Shown: positions 25,488-34,015 of the stretch, one piece after another
Numbering within the stretch: the first letter of the stretch is position 1
Layout of the letters: the number at the start of each line of letters is the position of its first letter
DNA from: Deltaproteobacteria bacterium
Lineage (GTDB): Bacteria > Desulfobacterota > Syntrophia > Syntrophales > JACQWR01
Direction of reading: 5' to 3'
DNA: 41,313 bases
NCBI GenBank assembly: GCA_016209105.1
Contig: JACQWR010000025.1
Location: 1 to 41,313, forward strand
The notes under the pieces: generated by a model
What the model saw: only the letters and a program-made list of their open reading frames with translations
What the model was told of the DNA's origin: nothing
The model's database searches: none
Made by a program: the position numbers and the translations under genes

Positions 25488-26141
25488 ATGGGGACGAAAG
25501 AGATCATAGAGAAATTCAAGGGCATGGATACCACCTGCCTTTCAGACGCAATGGACAGACTGGGCATCAAGTGCGGTTGCGCAGGGATACTTCCCGTGGT
25601 CGCCGGCGCAAAGGCCGTGGGAGAGGCTTTCACGGTAAAATACCGACCCTGCGGCACGGTCAAGGGAACGGTAGGGGACTTTCTGGACGACGTGGCGCCC
25701 GGACAGATCGTGGTACTCGACAACGGCGGCCGGACCTACGGCACTGTCTGGGGCGACATCATGACCGTTTACGCGCAGAAACGGGGTGTTGCGGGCACGG
25801 TAATAGACGGCGTCTGCCGTGATCTGCCGCGCATCCTTGACGTCAAATATCCGATTTTTACCAGGGGAAGGTTCATGGTTACGGGGAAAGACCGGGTGGA
25901 ACTGGACGGCCTGAATGTGCCCGTTGCCATAAGCGACGTCCAGGTGAGGCCCGGCGACATCATGGTGTGCGACGATACGGGGGTTGTGGCGGTGCCTGCC
26001 GATAGGGCGGGCGAGGTATTGGAGATAGCCTGCGAGATTGACGGGGTGGAGCAGCGGATACTTGCCCTTCTGGATGAGGGTATGACCATGCGGGAAGCCC
26101 GCGCAAAGATGGGGTACCATAAGCTGCAAACAAAAAAATGA
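25488..26141 (+). CDS. RraA-like aldolase/decarboxylase, paralogue 3
   Basis: This 217-residue paralogue has the canonical aspartate at the first position of the D-X20-R-D motif: Asp90, Arg111, Asp112 (GDI, then GVCRD). A GGGAGG site lies 6 nt upstream. The pattern is closest of the three to bona fide HMG/CHA aldolases. It sits directly before the flavoprotein gene in the same operon. Confidence 0.8.
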   Translation: MGTKEIIEKFKGMDTTCLSDAMDRLGIKCGCAGILPVVAGAKAVGEAFTVKYRPCGTVKGTVGDFLDDVAPGQIVVLDNGGRTYGTVWGDIMTVYAQKRGVAGTVIDGVCRDLPRILDVKYPIFTRGRFMVTGKDRVELDGLNVPVAISDVQVRPGDIMVCDDTGVVAVPADRAGEVLEIACEIDGVEQRILALLDEGMTMREARAKMGYHKLQTKK

Positions 26142-26173
26142 CGTATGTCCGTCATGCAAACGAGGAGATCATC

Positions 26174-27478
26174 ATGGCAGATCTGACTACAACCATCGGA
26201 AAATTGAAACTGAAAAATCCCCTGCTCCTGGGCGCGGGCCCCTTAAGCGGCACGGCCGGTCATATACGGAAGGGCGTGGATGCAGGGTTCGGCGCGATCT
26301 GCGCCAAGACCGCGACGCTCTCCCCCTTCCTGCAGAAGTATCCCCGGCCCCTCTACCGTTTGAAGGACTATGCGGTAAGGCCTGACGAACCATTCCACAT
26401 TCCCCGGGATTATATGTGGCTCCACCAGGAGCACAACTCCGTCTTTCCCGCCGACAAATTTGTGGAGATCGTCAGAGAAGCGGCGCCCTACTGCAAGGAG
26501 CGCGGAACGGTCCTGATCGGCAGTTTCGCCGGGCGCGGCATACAGGAATGGCAGAAAATCGTGACGGCCTATGCAGAGGCGGGCGCCGATGCCATGGAAC
26601 TCAACTTTTGCTGCCCCTTCCCGCCGGAAGGCCTGGTAAGCGATCCTACCGACGCGCACCTGGGCATCTACTTTTCCCAGAATCCCGACCGGGGGGCCGA
26701 GGTCATCCGCAAGCTCAAGGAAACGGTTGATATCCCCCTCTTCCCGAAGCTTGGACCGGGGACGGGCAATTTCCTCCAGATCGCGCAGATATTCAAGCAG
26801 GCGGGCGCGGACGGCATCTCCCTGTTCGCCAATGAACGGCTGCTCCGGATAGACATCGAAACGGGACGGCCCGTCAACCACGGGCCTTGCGCCGGCACGT
26901 CGCCCCACATGATTGCTGCCACCATGCGGTGGGCGTCCGAGATCGTGCGTGAAACGAAGCTGCCCGTGCTGGCGGGACGAGGCGTGACCCAATGGGAAGA
27001 CGTTATCGAAATGCTCATGGCCGGCGCTGCCGGCGTCGAGATGTGCGCCGCCGTCATGGTACGCGGCATGAAACACGTCCGGGCGGTTCTTGCCGACGTG
27101 GAAGCATTCATGGAGCGGAAACGATACAAGGGCGTGGATGAGATATATGGCCGGGCCCTGAAGCACATCTTGAACAACAAACAGTTGATAGAGGATGTCC
27201 GCGCGCTCTGTGCGGAGATTGATCTCAAGAAATGCATCGGCTGCCGCCGCTGCGGTGAAGTGTGCGTCTACGACGCTATCGAAGAGCTGCCCAAGAAAAA
27301 CAGGATCATGGAAGAAAAATGCGCCGGCTGCACCCTCTGCACCCAGGTGTGCCCCGTGTGCGCCATCAGCGTGAAGGAACGGGACAACGACGATGACCAT
27401 TTCCGCGCGCTTGCCTGGGAGCACCAGGAACTGATGCCGGACTTGTTTAAAGGCATGACGAAAGGCAAGGGGAAGTGA
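26174..27478 (+). CDS. Dihydroorotate-dehydrogenase-like flavoprotein with 2x[4Fe-4S] ferredoxin domain
   Basis: This 434-residue protein has an FMN TIM barrel related to dihydroorotate dehydrogenase and to dihydropyrimidine dehydrogenase PreA (start LKLKNPLLLGAGPLSG; LNFCCPFPPEG; KLGPGTGNF; VLAGRGVTQWED). It is followed by two [4Fe-4S] sets, C354/357/360/364 and C383/386/389/393. Pyrimidine enzymes place a catalytic Cys in a loop that here reads YFSQNP (Phe167, Ser168), so pyrimidines are an unlikely substrate. It may reduce or oxidise an unsaturated carboxylate with ferredoxin. GAGGAG precedes the ATG. Its stop overlaps the next start by 4 bp. Confidence 0.8.
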   Translation: MADLTTTIGKLKLKNPLLLGAGPLSGTAGHIRKGVDAGFGAICAKTATLSPFLQKYPRPLYRLKDYAVRPDEPFHIPRDYMWLHQEHNSVFPADKFVEIVREAAPYCKERGTVLIGSFAGRGIQEWQKIVTAYAEAGADAMELNFCCPFPPEGLVSDPTDAHLGIYFSQNPDRGAEVIRKLKETVDIPLFPKLGPGTGNFLQIAQIFKQAGADGISLFANERLLRIDIETGRPVNHGPCAGTSPHMIAATMRWASEIVRETKLPVLAGRGVTQWEDVIEMLMAGAAGVEMCAAVMVRGMKHVRAVLADVEAFMERKRYKGVDEIYGRALKHILNNKQLIEDVRALCAEIDLKKCIGCRRCGEVCVYDAIEELPKKNRIMEEKCAGCTLCTQVCPVCAISVKERDNDDDHFRALAWEHQELMPDLFKGMTKGKGK

Positions 27479-28503
27479 AAACCTTCAAAATCGCGCTGAT
27501 CCCCGGCGATGGGGTGGGGCCGGAGGTCGCAGAGGCCGCGAGGAAGATTCTCGATGCGCTGGTGAAGAAAGACGGCGGTTTCTTCCTCGAGTTCACCGAG
27601 TATCAGGCGGGCAAGACAGCCTACGAGAAGGCGGGTGACAGTCTCCCTGCCGATACTCTCAAGGGCATTGCCGCTTCCGATGCGACGCTCATGGGTGCTC
27701 TGGCGGCGGGGCTTGTCCCCCCGCCCAGCCCCATCGGGAGGCTGCGCAAGGAGATGGATCTCTACGCCGACGTGCGGCCCATCCGGTCCTATCCGGGCGT
27801 GTGGTGCCTCAAGGACGATCTCGACATCATCATTATCAGGGAGACGACGCAGGGATTCCTGGCGGACAGGAACCTGTACAAGGGCAACGGCGAATTCATG
27901 CCGGACAGGGACACGGTCCTTTCGCTCAGGGTGCTCACGAGATATTCCTGCGAGAGGATCGCCCGCTTTGCCTGCGATTACGCCGTCGGGCTCTCCCGGA
28001 AAAAGATCACCGTTGCCCACAAGGCGAACGTTCTCAGGCTGGGGGACAACTTCTTCCTCGACATCTGCCGCGAGACGGCGAAAGGCTATCCCACCCTTAC
28101 GATAAACGACGAATACATAGATGCGGTGGCGAACCGGCTCATCAGCAGTCCTGAACGCTACGACGTGATATTGACCACCAATATGTACGGCGACATTGTC
28201 TCCGACGAGGCGGCGGCCCTGGTGAGCTCTCTCGTCCCCACGGCGAATTTCGGGAAGGACGGCGCCGTCTTCTATCCCATCCACGAGGCGCTGCTTGATA
28301 TCGCGGGCAAGAATATCGTCAATCCCATCCCCACCGTTCTCTGCGGCGCAATGATGCTGGATTATCTCGGCGCCGGCGAAGCGGCGACCCGCCTGCGGGC
28401 GGCGGTGGGCGCGGTGCTGGTTGAGGGCAGGATAAAAACGGCGGACCTGGGAGGAACGTCTTCCACGAAGGATGCGATGGCGGCCATTATCGCGGCCCTG
28501 TAA
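27475..28503 (+). CDS. Isocitrate/isopropylmalate dehydrogenase family protein
   Basis: This 342-residue beta-decarboxylating dehydrogenase uses a GTG start overlapping the previous stop (GTGA). It has the family segments IALIPGDGVGPEV, SPIGRLRKEMDLYADVRP, HKANVLR, LTTNMYGDIVSDEAA and LLDIAGKNIVNP. Family members oxidise a 2-hydroxy acid with a beta-carboxylate and release CO2. The order and neighbours differ from leucine biosynthesis and the TCA cycle: no leuA, leuC or leuD is present. So the substrate may be a malate-like or citrate-like acid of this pathway, for example a substituted malate or tartrate. Confidence 0.85.
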   Translation: MKTFKIALIPGDGVGPEVAEAARKILDALVKKDGGFFLEFTEYQAGKTAYEKAGDSLPADTLKGIAASDATLMGALAAGLVPPPSPIGRLRKEMDLYADVRPIRSYPGVWCLKDDLDIIIIRETTQGFLADRNLYKGNGEFMPDRDTVLSLRVLTRYSCERIARFACDYAVGLSRKKITVAHKANVLRLGDNFFLDICRETAKGYPTLTINDEYIDAVANRLISSPERYDVILTTNMYGDIVSDEAAALVSSLVPTANFGKDGAVFYPIHEALLDIAGKNIVNPIPTVLCGAMMLDYLGAGEAATRLRAAVGAVLVEGRIKTADLGGTSSTKDAMAAIIAAL

Positions 28504-28573
28504 GGGAATTGCGGGTAAGTTGTTAAAATACTCATTAACTGATGAAGTTGCAAAATAGAAAGGTGGATAAGCG

Positions 28574-29962
28574 GTGGCGAAACCTCTAAAATTCATCGAT
28601 GAAACGTTCCGTGACGCTCAGCAGTCCATCATTGCCACGCGGATGCGGACCGAGGACATGGAACCTATTGCCTCCGAGATAGACAAGATCGGTTTCTACG
28701 CTGCAGAGGTCGCCGGCGGCGCTTCTTTTGATGTGGCCATCAGATACCTCAACGAGGATCCCTGGCAGCGCATTCGCATCTTGAGAAAACTGATGCCCAA
28801 TACGCCCCTGCAGATGCATTTCAGGGGGCAGAATCTCTTAGGGTATCGCAACTACCCCGATGACGTCGTCAGTGCGTTTGTTCATCACGCCTCTGACCAG
28901 GGCATTAATGTTTTTAGAATTTTTGATGCCCTCAATGACGAGAGAAACCTGGCAGTCCCGCTGAAGACGATTAAAGAGTGCGGCAAGCACGCCCAGCTCC
29001 AATTGCAATACTCCCTTACCGAATCAAGATTGGGAGGCCCCGTATATACCCTTGACTACTTTGTCGCCAAGGCGCGCGTTTTTGAAGAAATGGGCGCTGA
29101 CAGCGTCTGTATTGCCGATACCTGCGGTCTGCCTACTCCCTATGATTCCTATAAATTGATAAAGGCCCTCAAAAAAGCGCTGAAGATTCCGATTGATCTC
29201 CACACACACTATGACAGCGGCATGGCGTCCATGGCGTGCCTCAAGGCGATTGAGGCCGGGGTAGATATCATTGATACAGCCTCGGCGCCTTTTGCCCTGC
29301 GCTCATCCTTCCCCGCGGCGGAAACTATGGCTATCGCTCTTAAGGGGACCCCCCGAGACACGGGTCTGGACATTCCCCGGCTGGTCAAAATAGGGAAGTA
29401 TCTTGAAACAGTTGCCCTCAAGTATCGGAAATTCATGAATACGGACCAGATGTCGGCGGTTGACACGGAGGCATTTGTGAACCAGGTTCCCGGCGGTATG
29501 ATCACCAACTTATTGGCTCAGTTGAAGGAACTCAATGCCGCGGACAGGATTGCGGAGGTATGCGCCGAGATACCGCGTGTCCGCGCCGAGCTGGGTTATC
29601 CGCCTTTGGCTACCCCGGTCAGTCAGATTGTCGCCGCTCAAGCAGTGCAGAATGTTCTGATCGGCAGATATAAAGTCGTGCTGCGCCAGGTAAAGGACTA
29701 CGCCTTGGGGCTTTACGGCAAACCCCCGGCTCCCATTGAGCCGAAGATCATGAAAATGCTGTTTCAGCAGGGCGGGAAGAAGGAGACCCCGATTACCTGC
29801 CGTCCGGCCGACCTGCTTGAGCCCGAGATGGACAAAGCCAGGGAAGCCATCAAGGACATTACCCAGGATATTGGTGATGTGTTGATCTATGCTCTCTATC
29901 CCAAGATCGGCATGGATTTCCTGCGCAGGAAGTACGGTTTGGAGGCTCCACGGGAGAAGTGA
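28574..29962 (+). CDS. Pyruvate carboxylase/oxaloacetate decarboxylase CT-like protein lacking the carboxylated lysine
   Basis: This 462-residue protein resembles the carboxyltransferase domain of pyruvate carboxylase and OadA through most of its length (RGQNLLGYRNYPDDVV; GINVFRIFDALND; HTH at 210-212). It has no biotinyl domain. The position of the lysine that is carboxylated in those enzymes (CIKDMAGL) reads CIADTCGL, so it is Ala181. The usual DTTLRDAHQS reads DETFRDAQQS (residues 9-18). The ADTCGLPTP form looks like DRE-TIM lyases of the HMG-CoA lyase group. It may be a retro-aldol or retro-Claisen lyase. GTG start after AAAGGTGG. Confidence 0.8.
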   Translation: MAKPLKFIDETFRDAQQSIIATRMRTEDMEPIASEIDKIGFYAAEVAGGASFDVAIRYLNEDPWQRIRILRKLMPNTPLQMHFRGQNLLGYRNYPDDVVSAFVHHASDQGINVFRIFDALNDERNLAVPLKTIKECGKHAQLQLQYSLTESRLGGPVYTLDYFVAKARVFEEMGADSVCIADTCGLPTPYDSYKLIKALKKALKIPIDLHTHYDSGMASMACLKAIEAGVDIIDTASAPFALRSSFPAAETMAIALKGTPRDTGLDIPRLVKIGKYLETVALKYRKFMNTDQMSAVDTEAFVNQVPGGMITNLLAQLKELNAADRIAEVCAEIPRVRAELGYPPLATPVSQIVAAQAVQNVLIGRYKVVLRQVKDYALGLYGKPPAPIEPKIMKMLFQQGGKKETPITCRPADLLEPEMDKAREAIKDITQDIGDVLIYALYPKIGMDFLRRKYGLEAPREK

Positions 29963-30008
29963 AGCCAATGGAAGGTGTATGACCGCGGAGAAAAAGGAGG
30001 TAAAAAAA

Positions 30009-31415
30009 GTGACCTTACAACGGGATTTAGCCTGGCAGAACATCGAGGCGGATTATCAAGCCAGCATCGCCTATAAGCTGGCGCGCTACGCTGTTGGTCT
30101 TAGCTATGAGATGCTGCCCCAGGATGTTGTGCACCAGGCCAAGCGATGTCTGCTGGACGCCCTGGGCTGCGCCATCGGGGCACAGGGCGCCCCTGGACGC
30201 TTGATTTGCGAAGACGTGGTGACGGAGATAGGGGGCAGGCAGGAGGCAACCCTCTTTGGCTCCGGATTGCGAACCAGCGCGCTGAATGCAACGCTGTACA
30301 ATGGATTTCTGATACGCTTTCTTGACTACAATGATTTGGGAGGGGGCGGTCACAACAGCGACGCCATATCAAGTCTTCTTGCAGTTTCCGAGCGCGAGAA
30401 GGTGAAGGGCCGGGATTTGCTGACCTCATTGGTTATTTCGTACGAGTTGGGTCAAAGGGTCATCGAGTCTGCCAAAGGGTTGGAGTGGGAAGAAAATGGA
30501 TGGTGCTTCGATATTCGGGGAGGATTGAGCATGCCTCCCAGTCTGGGAAAACTGATGGGAATGAACGCAGACCAAATCGCGAATGCCATTGGTCTTTGCG
30601 CCAGCCATAGCAACCCGTTGGGAATTCTGGACGCCAACCTGGAAGAAAACAGCATGGGCAAGAACCTCCGCTTCTGCCTCGTCGCTTACCAGGCCATCCT
30701 GGCATGCATGCTCGCCAAAAAAGGATTCACCGGGCCAATTCGTGTCGTCGAAGGCGACTCGGGATTACGCCAGGCCGTTTATCGGGGAGAGATGGACCTC
30801 GAACGCCTGATAGAGTTCAGCGGGTGGCGGATCCTGAAAACCAGGCACAAGGTGCTGTGTACGAACGGCACCAATTCGGGAACGGTCCTTGCGACGCTGG
30901 CCATTGTCAAAGAGCACGACCTCAAGCCGGAGGATATTTTATCGGTGCGGATCAGGACAACCCCCCGGCAGGCGGCACATACGATCTACCACGGGAAGAA
31001 GTATCCCCGGAACGCCGAAAGCGCCGACCACAGCACCTTCTATGCGAGTGCCTTCGCTATTAAGGAGCGGTCCTTTGGACCGGAGTCAGGCCGCCCGGAA
31101 TACTTTACCGACCCGGTCATTCTGGATTTGATTGAAAAGATAACGGTGGAACCCGACGCAAGCCTGTCCCGCTATAACGCGATTTCAGAAATCACCACAA
31201 AGGCCGGCGTCCGGTATGAAAAGCGCATTGATACTCCCCATGGCCTTGGCGATGATCCCCTTACCGATGGAGAGCTGGAGGAAAAGTTTGCGAAGATGGC
31301 CATAGAGTACATGGATGAGAAGCAGATCAAGAAGATATTCGACACTGTCTGGAACACGGAAAAGCTCGATGACATAGGTAAGTTGATGGCGCTGATGATT
31401 TTTCCATCACGATAA
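30009..31415 (+). CDS. MmgE/PrpD family dehydratase-type protein
   Basis: This 468-residue protein is of normal MmgE/PrpD length. Family members include 2-methylcitrate dehydratase, cis-aconitate decarboxylase and iminodisuccinate epimerase. It has the opening pattern AIAYKLARYAVGLSYEMLP and AKRCLLDALGCAIG, then FLDYNDLGGGGHNSDAISSLLAV and HKVLCTNGTNSG. The GTG at 30009 lies 8 nt after AGGAGG, so it is preferred over the ATG at 29979. Neighbours suggest it dehydrates or isomerises a di- or tricarboxylate. Confidence 0.8.
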   Translation: MTLQRDLAWQNIEADYQASIAYKLARYAVGLSYEMLPQDVVHQAKRCLLDALGCAIGAQGAPGRLICEDVVTEIGGRQEATLFGSGLRTSALNATLYNGFLIRFLDYNDLGGGGHNSDAISSLLAVSEREKVKGRDLLTSLVISYELGQRVIESAKGLEWEENGWCFDIRGGLSMPPSLGKLMGMNADQIANAIGLCASHSNPLGILDANLEENSMGKNLRFCLVAYQAILACMLAKKGFTGPIRVVEGDSGLRQAVYRGEMDLERLIEFSGWRILKTRHKVLCTNGTNSGTVLATLAIVKEHDLKPEDILSVRIRTTPRQAAHTIYHGKKYPRNAESADHSTFYASAFAIKERSFGPESGRPEYFTDPVILDLIEKITVEPDASLSRYNAISEITTKAGVRYEKRIDTPHGLGDDPLTDGELEEKFAKMAIEYMDEKQIKKIFDTVWNTEKLDDIGKLMALMIFPSR

Positions 31416-31452
31416 CACCTGTCTTTGCAGAGTGAAGCTCAGCGCTCAGAGA

Positions 31453-31474
31453 GTGGAGGAGGACAATCCTCCAC
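31453..31474 (+). terminator. Short hairpin after the MmgE/PrpD gene
   Basis: GTGGAGGA pairs with TCCTCCAC across a 6-nt loop. There is no T-run after it. It may weaken transcription into the next gene or protect the upstream message. Confidence 0.35.
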
Positions 31475-31555
31475 GTACGAAGTTGTAAACGAATTCGCCA
31501 AGTACATAAAACGGTAACGGTGTATGAAGATATCTGATATGGGGGACTTCATCGA

Positions 31556-33001
31556 ATGAAAAAAGACGGTTATTTTGAGATTTTGATCGAAGGGATAAAG
31601 AAGGCGGCCCCGAAGGGAAAGAAACTTACGCTGGGAGAGATGATAGCCCTGGCCCAACGGCTGGAAGTCAAGGTAAGCGACATCGTGATCGCGGAGGCGA
31701 TGGATGCGCACGGCCTCAGTTGCGATAAGGTGATCGAGGCCGTTCTCGAGGCCTTCAGTTCCAACCTGCTCGCGCTGGAGATCGGACTCACGAAGGGCAA
31801 CAGCTTTCTTTTGGGGACGATCGGGAGCGAACTGGCCAAAATCCAAAAGGGCAAAACCGCCCTCATTGGGGACCGCTTCATTGATAAGGCCCTGGTTTAT
31901 ACCCTCGCCACAGAGGTGGGCAACCACGAAGTGGGCCTGCAGCCCTGCGCGGGGACGGGTGATTCCTGCGTATATACGGGGCTTCTGAGAGCGCTCCAGG
32001 AAACGCGGATTTCCCGGCGGAAACTGGGGCAGATTGCCGCCCTGATCGTCAAGGTGGGGCTCTTCTTTAAGGAAGGGAAGAAAACCACCGGCTGCAATAT
32101 GGAAGGTTTCGGCGCCGGGGCGGCCTGCACCGCCGCCGCCCTGACGGAACTCAGGGGCGGCTCGCCTGAGCAGGTGGCGAAGGCCATCGTGCTTGCCATC
32201 TCCCCTACGGTTGCCGTACCCTGCACGCCGCGGGTCATCGTCTCCGGCCTCTGCGCCACCCACATCGGCGGGGCGATACTCATCGGGAACCTCGCCGCGA
32301 ACCTCGCCCTCAAGACCTCCATCTCTGTCGCTATTGATGTGGACGTCATGCTTGCCATGACCGCCAAGATTCATGCGACGGCGGCGCCCGTTATCACGGG
32401 CATCAATCTCGAGTACATGCGCCCCTATTTTAAAACGGAACCGGTCATTGACGGGTTCGTTTCCGGAGTAGTCTGCGATGAAGAAAAGGAAAGCTCCGCG
32501 CGAATCGTTTCCCGCGCCCGCGAGGAGGTGCGGGCGTTTGCCGAGAGCGCCAATCCCCTCATCAGTCCTTTCGGGGAAGCGGTGGTGGGAGGAAGCAGTA
32601 TCGCCGTCGGTTCTCCCACGAACATGGGGCGCGTCGCCCACGAACTGATAGCGGGCAAGATCAAGAAGATCACCATTGAACTAACCACCGACCTTTTTGC
32701 CCGGCGGGCCATCAACGTGCCCGGCATCCTGATGGGAGCAGTCCTCGGCGCATCCACCAAAGACATCAAGGCCTACCGCGGCATTCTGAAGGAAGTCGCC
32801 CGGCAGGGAATCACCGTCAAGGTCAAACAGGTGAACGAGCCGGAGGTCCAGCGGATAACCATCGAGGCCGCCGGCAAGAGCGCCTTTGTGGATGCCCTAA
32901 ACCGGGGTGGAGGACGGCTGAAACTGGTCGCTGCCCGCCCATCACTTGCAGAAGCCAAAAACGCCGCCGCACGGCTAAACATCAAGCTGGCCGAGGTTTA
33001 A
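31556..33001 (+). CDS. L-serine-dehydratase-like [4Fe-4S] protein with swapped domain order
   Basis: This 481-residue protein resembles iron-sulfur L-serine dehydratase. The N-terminal ~330 residues match the catalytic alpha domain (ALVYTLATEVGNHEVGL; C180, C223 and C233 as likely cluster ligands). The last ~150 residues resemble the beta domain (VVGGSSIAVGSPTNMGRVA; KKITIEL; GAVLGASTKD). In E. coli SdaA the beta domain comes first, so the order here is reversed. The serine-binding SSSHT loop reads SSIAV (347-351). It is therefore probably a hydro-lyase for another hydroxy acid. It is the last gene of the putative catabolic block. Confidence 0.7.
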   Translation: MKKDGYFEILIEGIKKAAPKGKKLTLGEMIALAQRLEVKVSDIVIAEAMDAHGLSCDKVIEAVLEAFSSNLLALEIGLTKGNSFLLGTIGSELAKIQKGKTALIGDRFIDKALVYTLATEVGNHEVGLQPCAGTGDSCVYTGLLRALQETRISRRKLGQIAALIVKVGLFFKEGKKTTGCNMEGFGAGAACTAAALTELRGGSPEQVAKAIVLAISPTVAVPCTPRVIVSGLCATHIGGAILIGNLAANLALKTSISVAIDVDVMLAMTAKIHATAAPVITGINLEYMRPYFKTEPVIDGFVSGVVCDEEKESSARIVSRAREEVRAFAESANPLISPFGEAVVGGSSIAVGSPTNMGRVAHELIAGKIKKITIELTTDLFARRAINVPGILMGAVLGASTKDIKAYRGILKEVARQGITVKVKQVNEPEVQRITIEAAGKSAFVDALNRGGGRLKLVAARPSLAEAKNAAARLNIKLAEV

Positions 33002-33167
33002 GAAGAAGCTGAGGTTCGCAGTCCCATGGATGCGATTTAAATAAACATCTCCCGTGGATAGAACAGACGGAGCTGGAACGTATTGAGAAGGCTCTTGTCA
33101 AAAGAAACTAACAGATTCGAAGAAATAGAGAAACGAAAGTACCGAACTACGGGCGGGACTCATAACT

Positions 33168-33536
33168 ATGACGGATATTCGAACGAAACGAATTTATGAA
33201 CCGGCCAATCCACACGATGGCTTTCGTGTTCTTGTAGATCGGGTATGGCCACGTGGAATGACGAAAGAGCGAATTCAAGCCGGCCTGTGGTTGAAAGACA
33301 TCGCACCAAGCACGACTTTGCGAAAATGGTTTGGTCACGATCGGCCGAAGTGGGAGGCATTCAAGAGTCGTTACTTTTCAGAGCTTGATGCTAAACCAGA
33401 GGTCGTAGCAAGGCTCCTTGATGAAGTGGAAAAAGGGCGACTGACACTCTTATTTTCAGCTCACGATGCTGAATACAACCAAGCTGTCGCGCTGAGAGAA
33501 TATCTGCTTTCGCGATCCAAGAAGGTCGCCAGCTGA
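33168..33536 (+). CDS. DUF488 family protein
   Basis: This 122-residue protein has the family pattern RVLVDRVWPRGMTKERIQ, LWLKDIAPSTTLRKWFGH and LLFSAHDAEYNQAVALREYL. Its function is unknown. No strong ribosome site is visible before the ATG. It stands between the catabolic block and the DUF2007 gene, with no clear link to either. Confidence 0.85.
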   Translation: MTDIRTKRIYEPANPHDGFRVLVDRVWPRGMTKERIQAGLWLKDIAPSTTLRKWFGHDRPKWEAFKSRYFSELDAKPEVVARLLDEVEKGRLTLLFSAHDAEYNQAVALREYLLSRSKKVAS

Positions 33537-33620
33537 CAATCTGGTCGAGCAGGTGCCGGGCTGCGTCGTGGTTTTTTTTAAATCCGCAGCAGCGAGGTTC
33601 CCGTGTGGCGGAAAAGTACC

Positions 33621-33932
33621 ATGAAGACGGTTTATAGTGCCCAAAATATCGCTCTCGTGAGCCTCATGAAGAATATCCTGGACGGGTGCGGGATCGAGTG
33701 CCGGATCAAAAACGAATTTCTCTCCGGTGCAGTCGGTGAACTCCCCCCAATCGAATGCTGGCCGCAAATCTGCGTTAACGATGAAAAGTTTCCGGAAGCA
33801 AGTCGTATCGTAGAAGAGGCGCTTTCATCAGAAACTGATGAGATGATAGGGTGGAAATGTAAATCATGTGGTGAAGAGATCGAGGGACAGTTCACGGAGT
33901 GTTGGAGTTGCGGGAAAAGTCGTTCCGAGTGA
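33621..33932 (+). CDS. DUF2007 putative signal-transducing protein with zinc ribbon
   Basis: This 103-residue protein has a DUF2007 domain (YSAQNIALVSLMKNILDGCGIECRIKNE) and a C-terminal zinc ribbon CKSCG with CWSCG. DUF2007 is a GlnB-like fold without known ligand. An in-frame GTG at 33603 is a possible earlier start. It is probably a small cytosolic protein of unknown role. Confidence 0.8.
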   Translation: MKTVYSAQNIALVSLMKNILDGCGIECRIKNEFLSGAVGELPPIECWPQICVNDEKFPEASRIVEEALSSETDEMIGWKCKSCGEEIEGQFTECWSCGKSRSE

Positions 33933-34015
33933 AACATTAGCGCAACGGATTACCATCCGTACCGGGGAGCCTCACTCATTACCTGATCAAGCAAGAAGCC
34001 GCACGTCTATTTCAC

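Noticed and set aside
27475..28503. Assignment of the dehydrogenase as leucine biosynthesis LeuB
   Set aside because: The family fits, but no leuA/C/D genes are present and it is translationally coupled to a catabolic flavoprotein gene.
31439..32641. Antisense reading frame of 400 codons opposite the SdaA-like gene
   Set aside because: It is a shadow frame with no recognisable motifs. The plus-strand gene explains the region.
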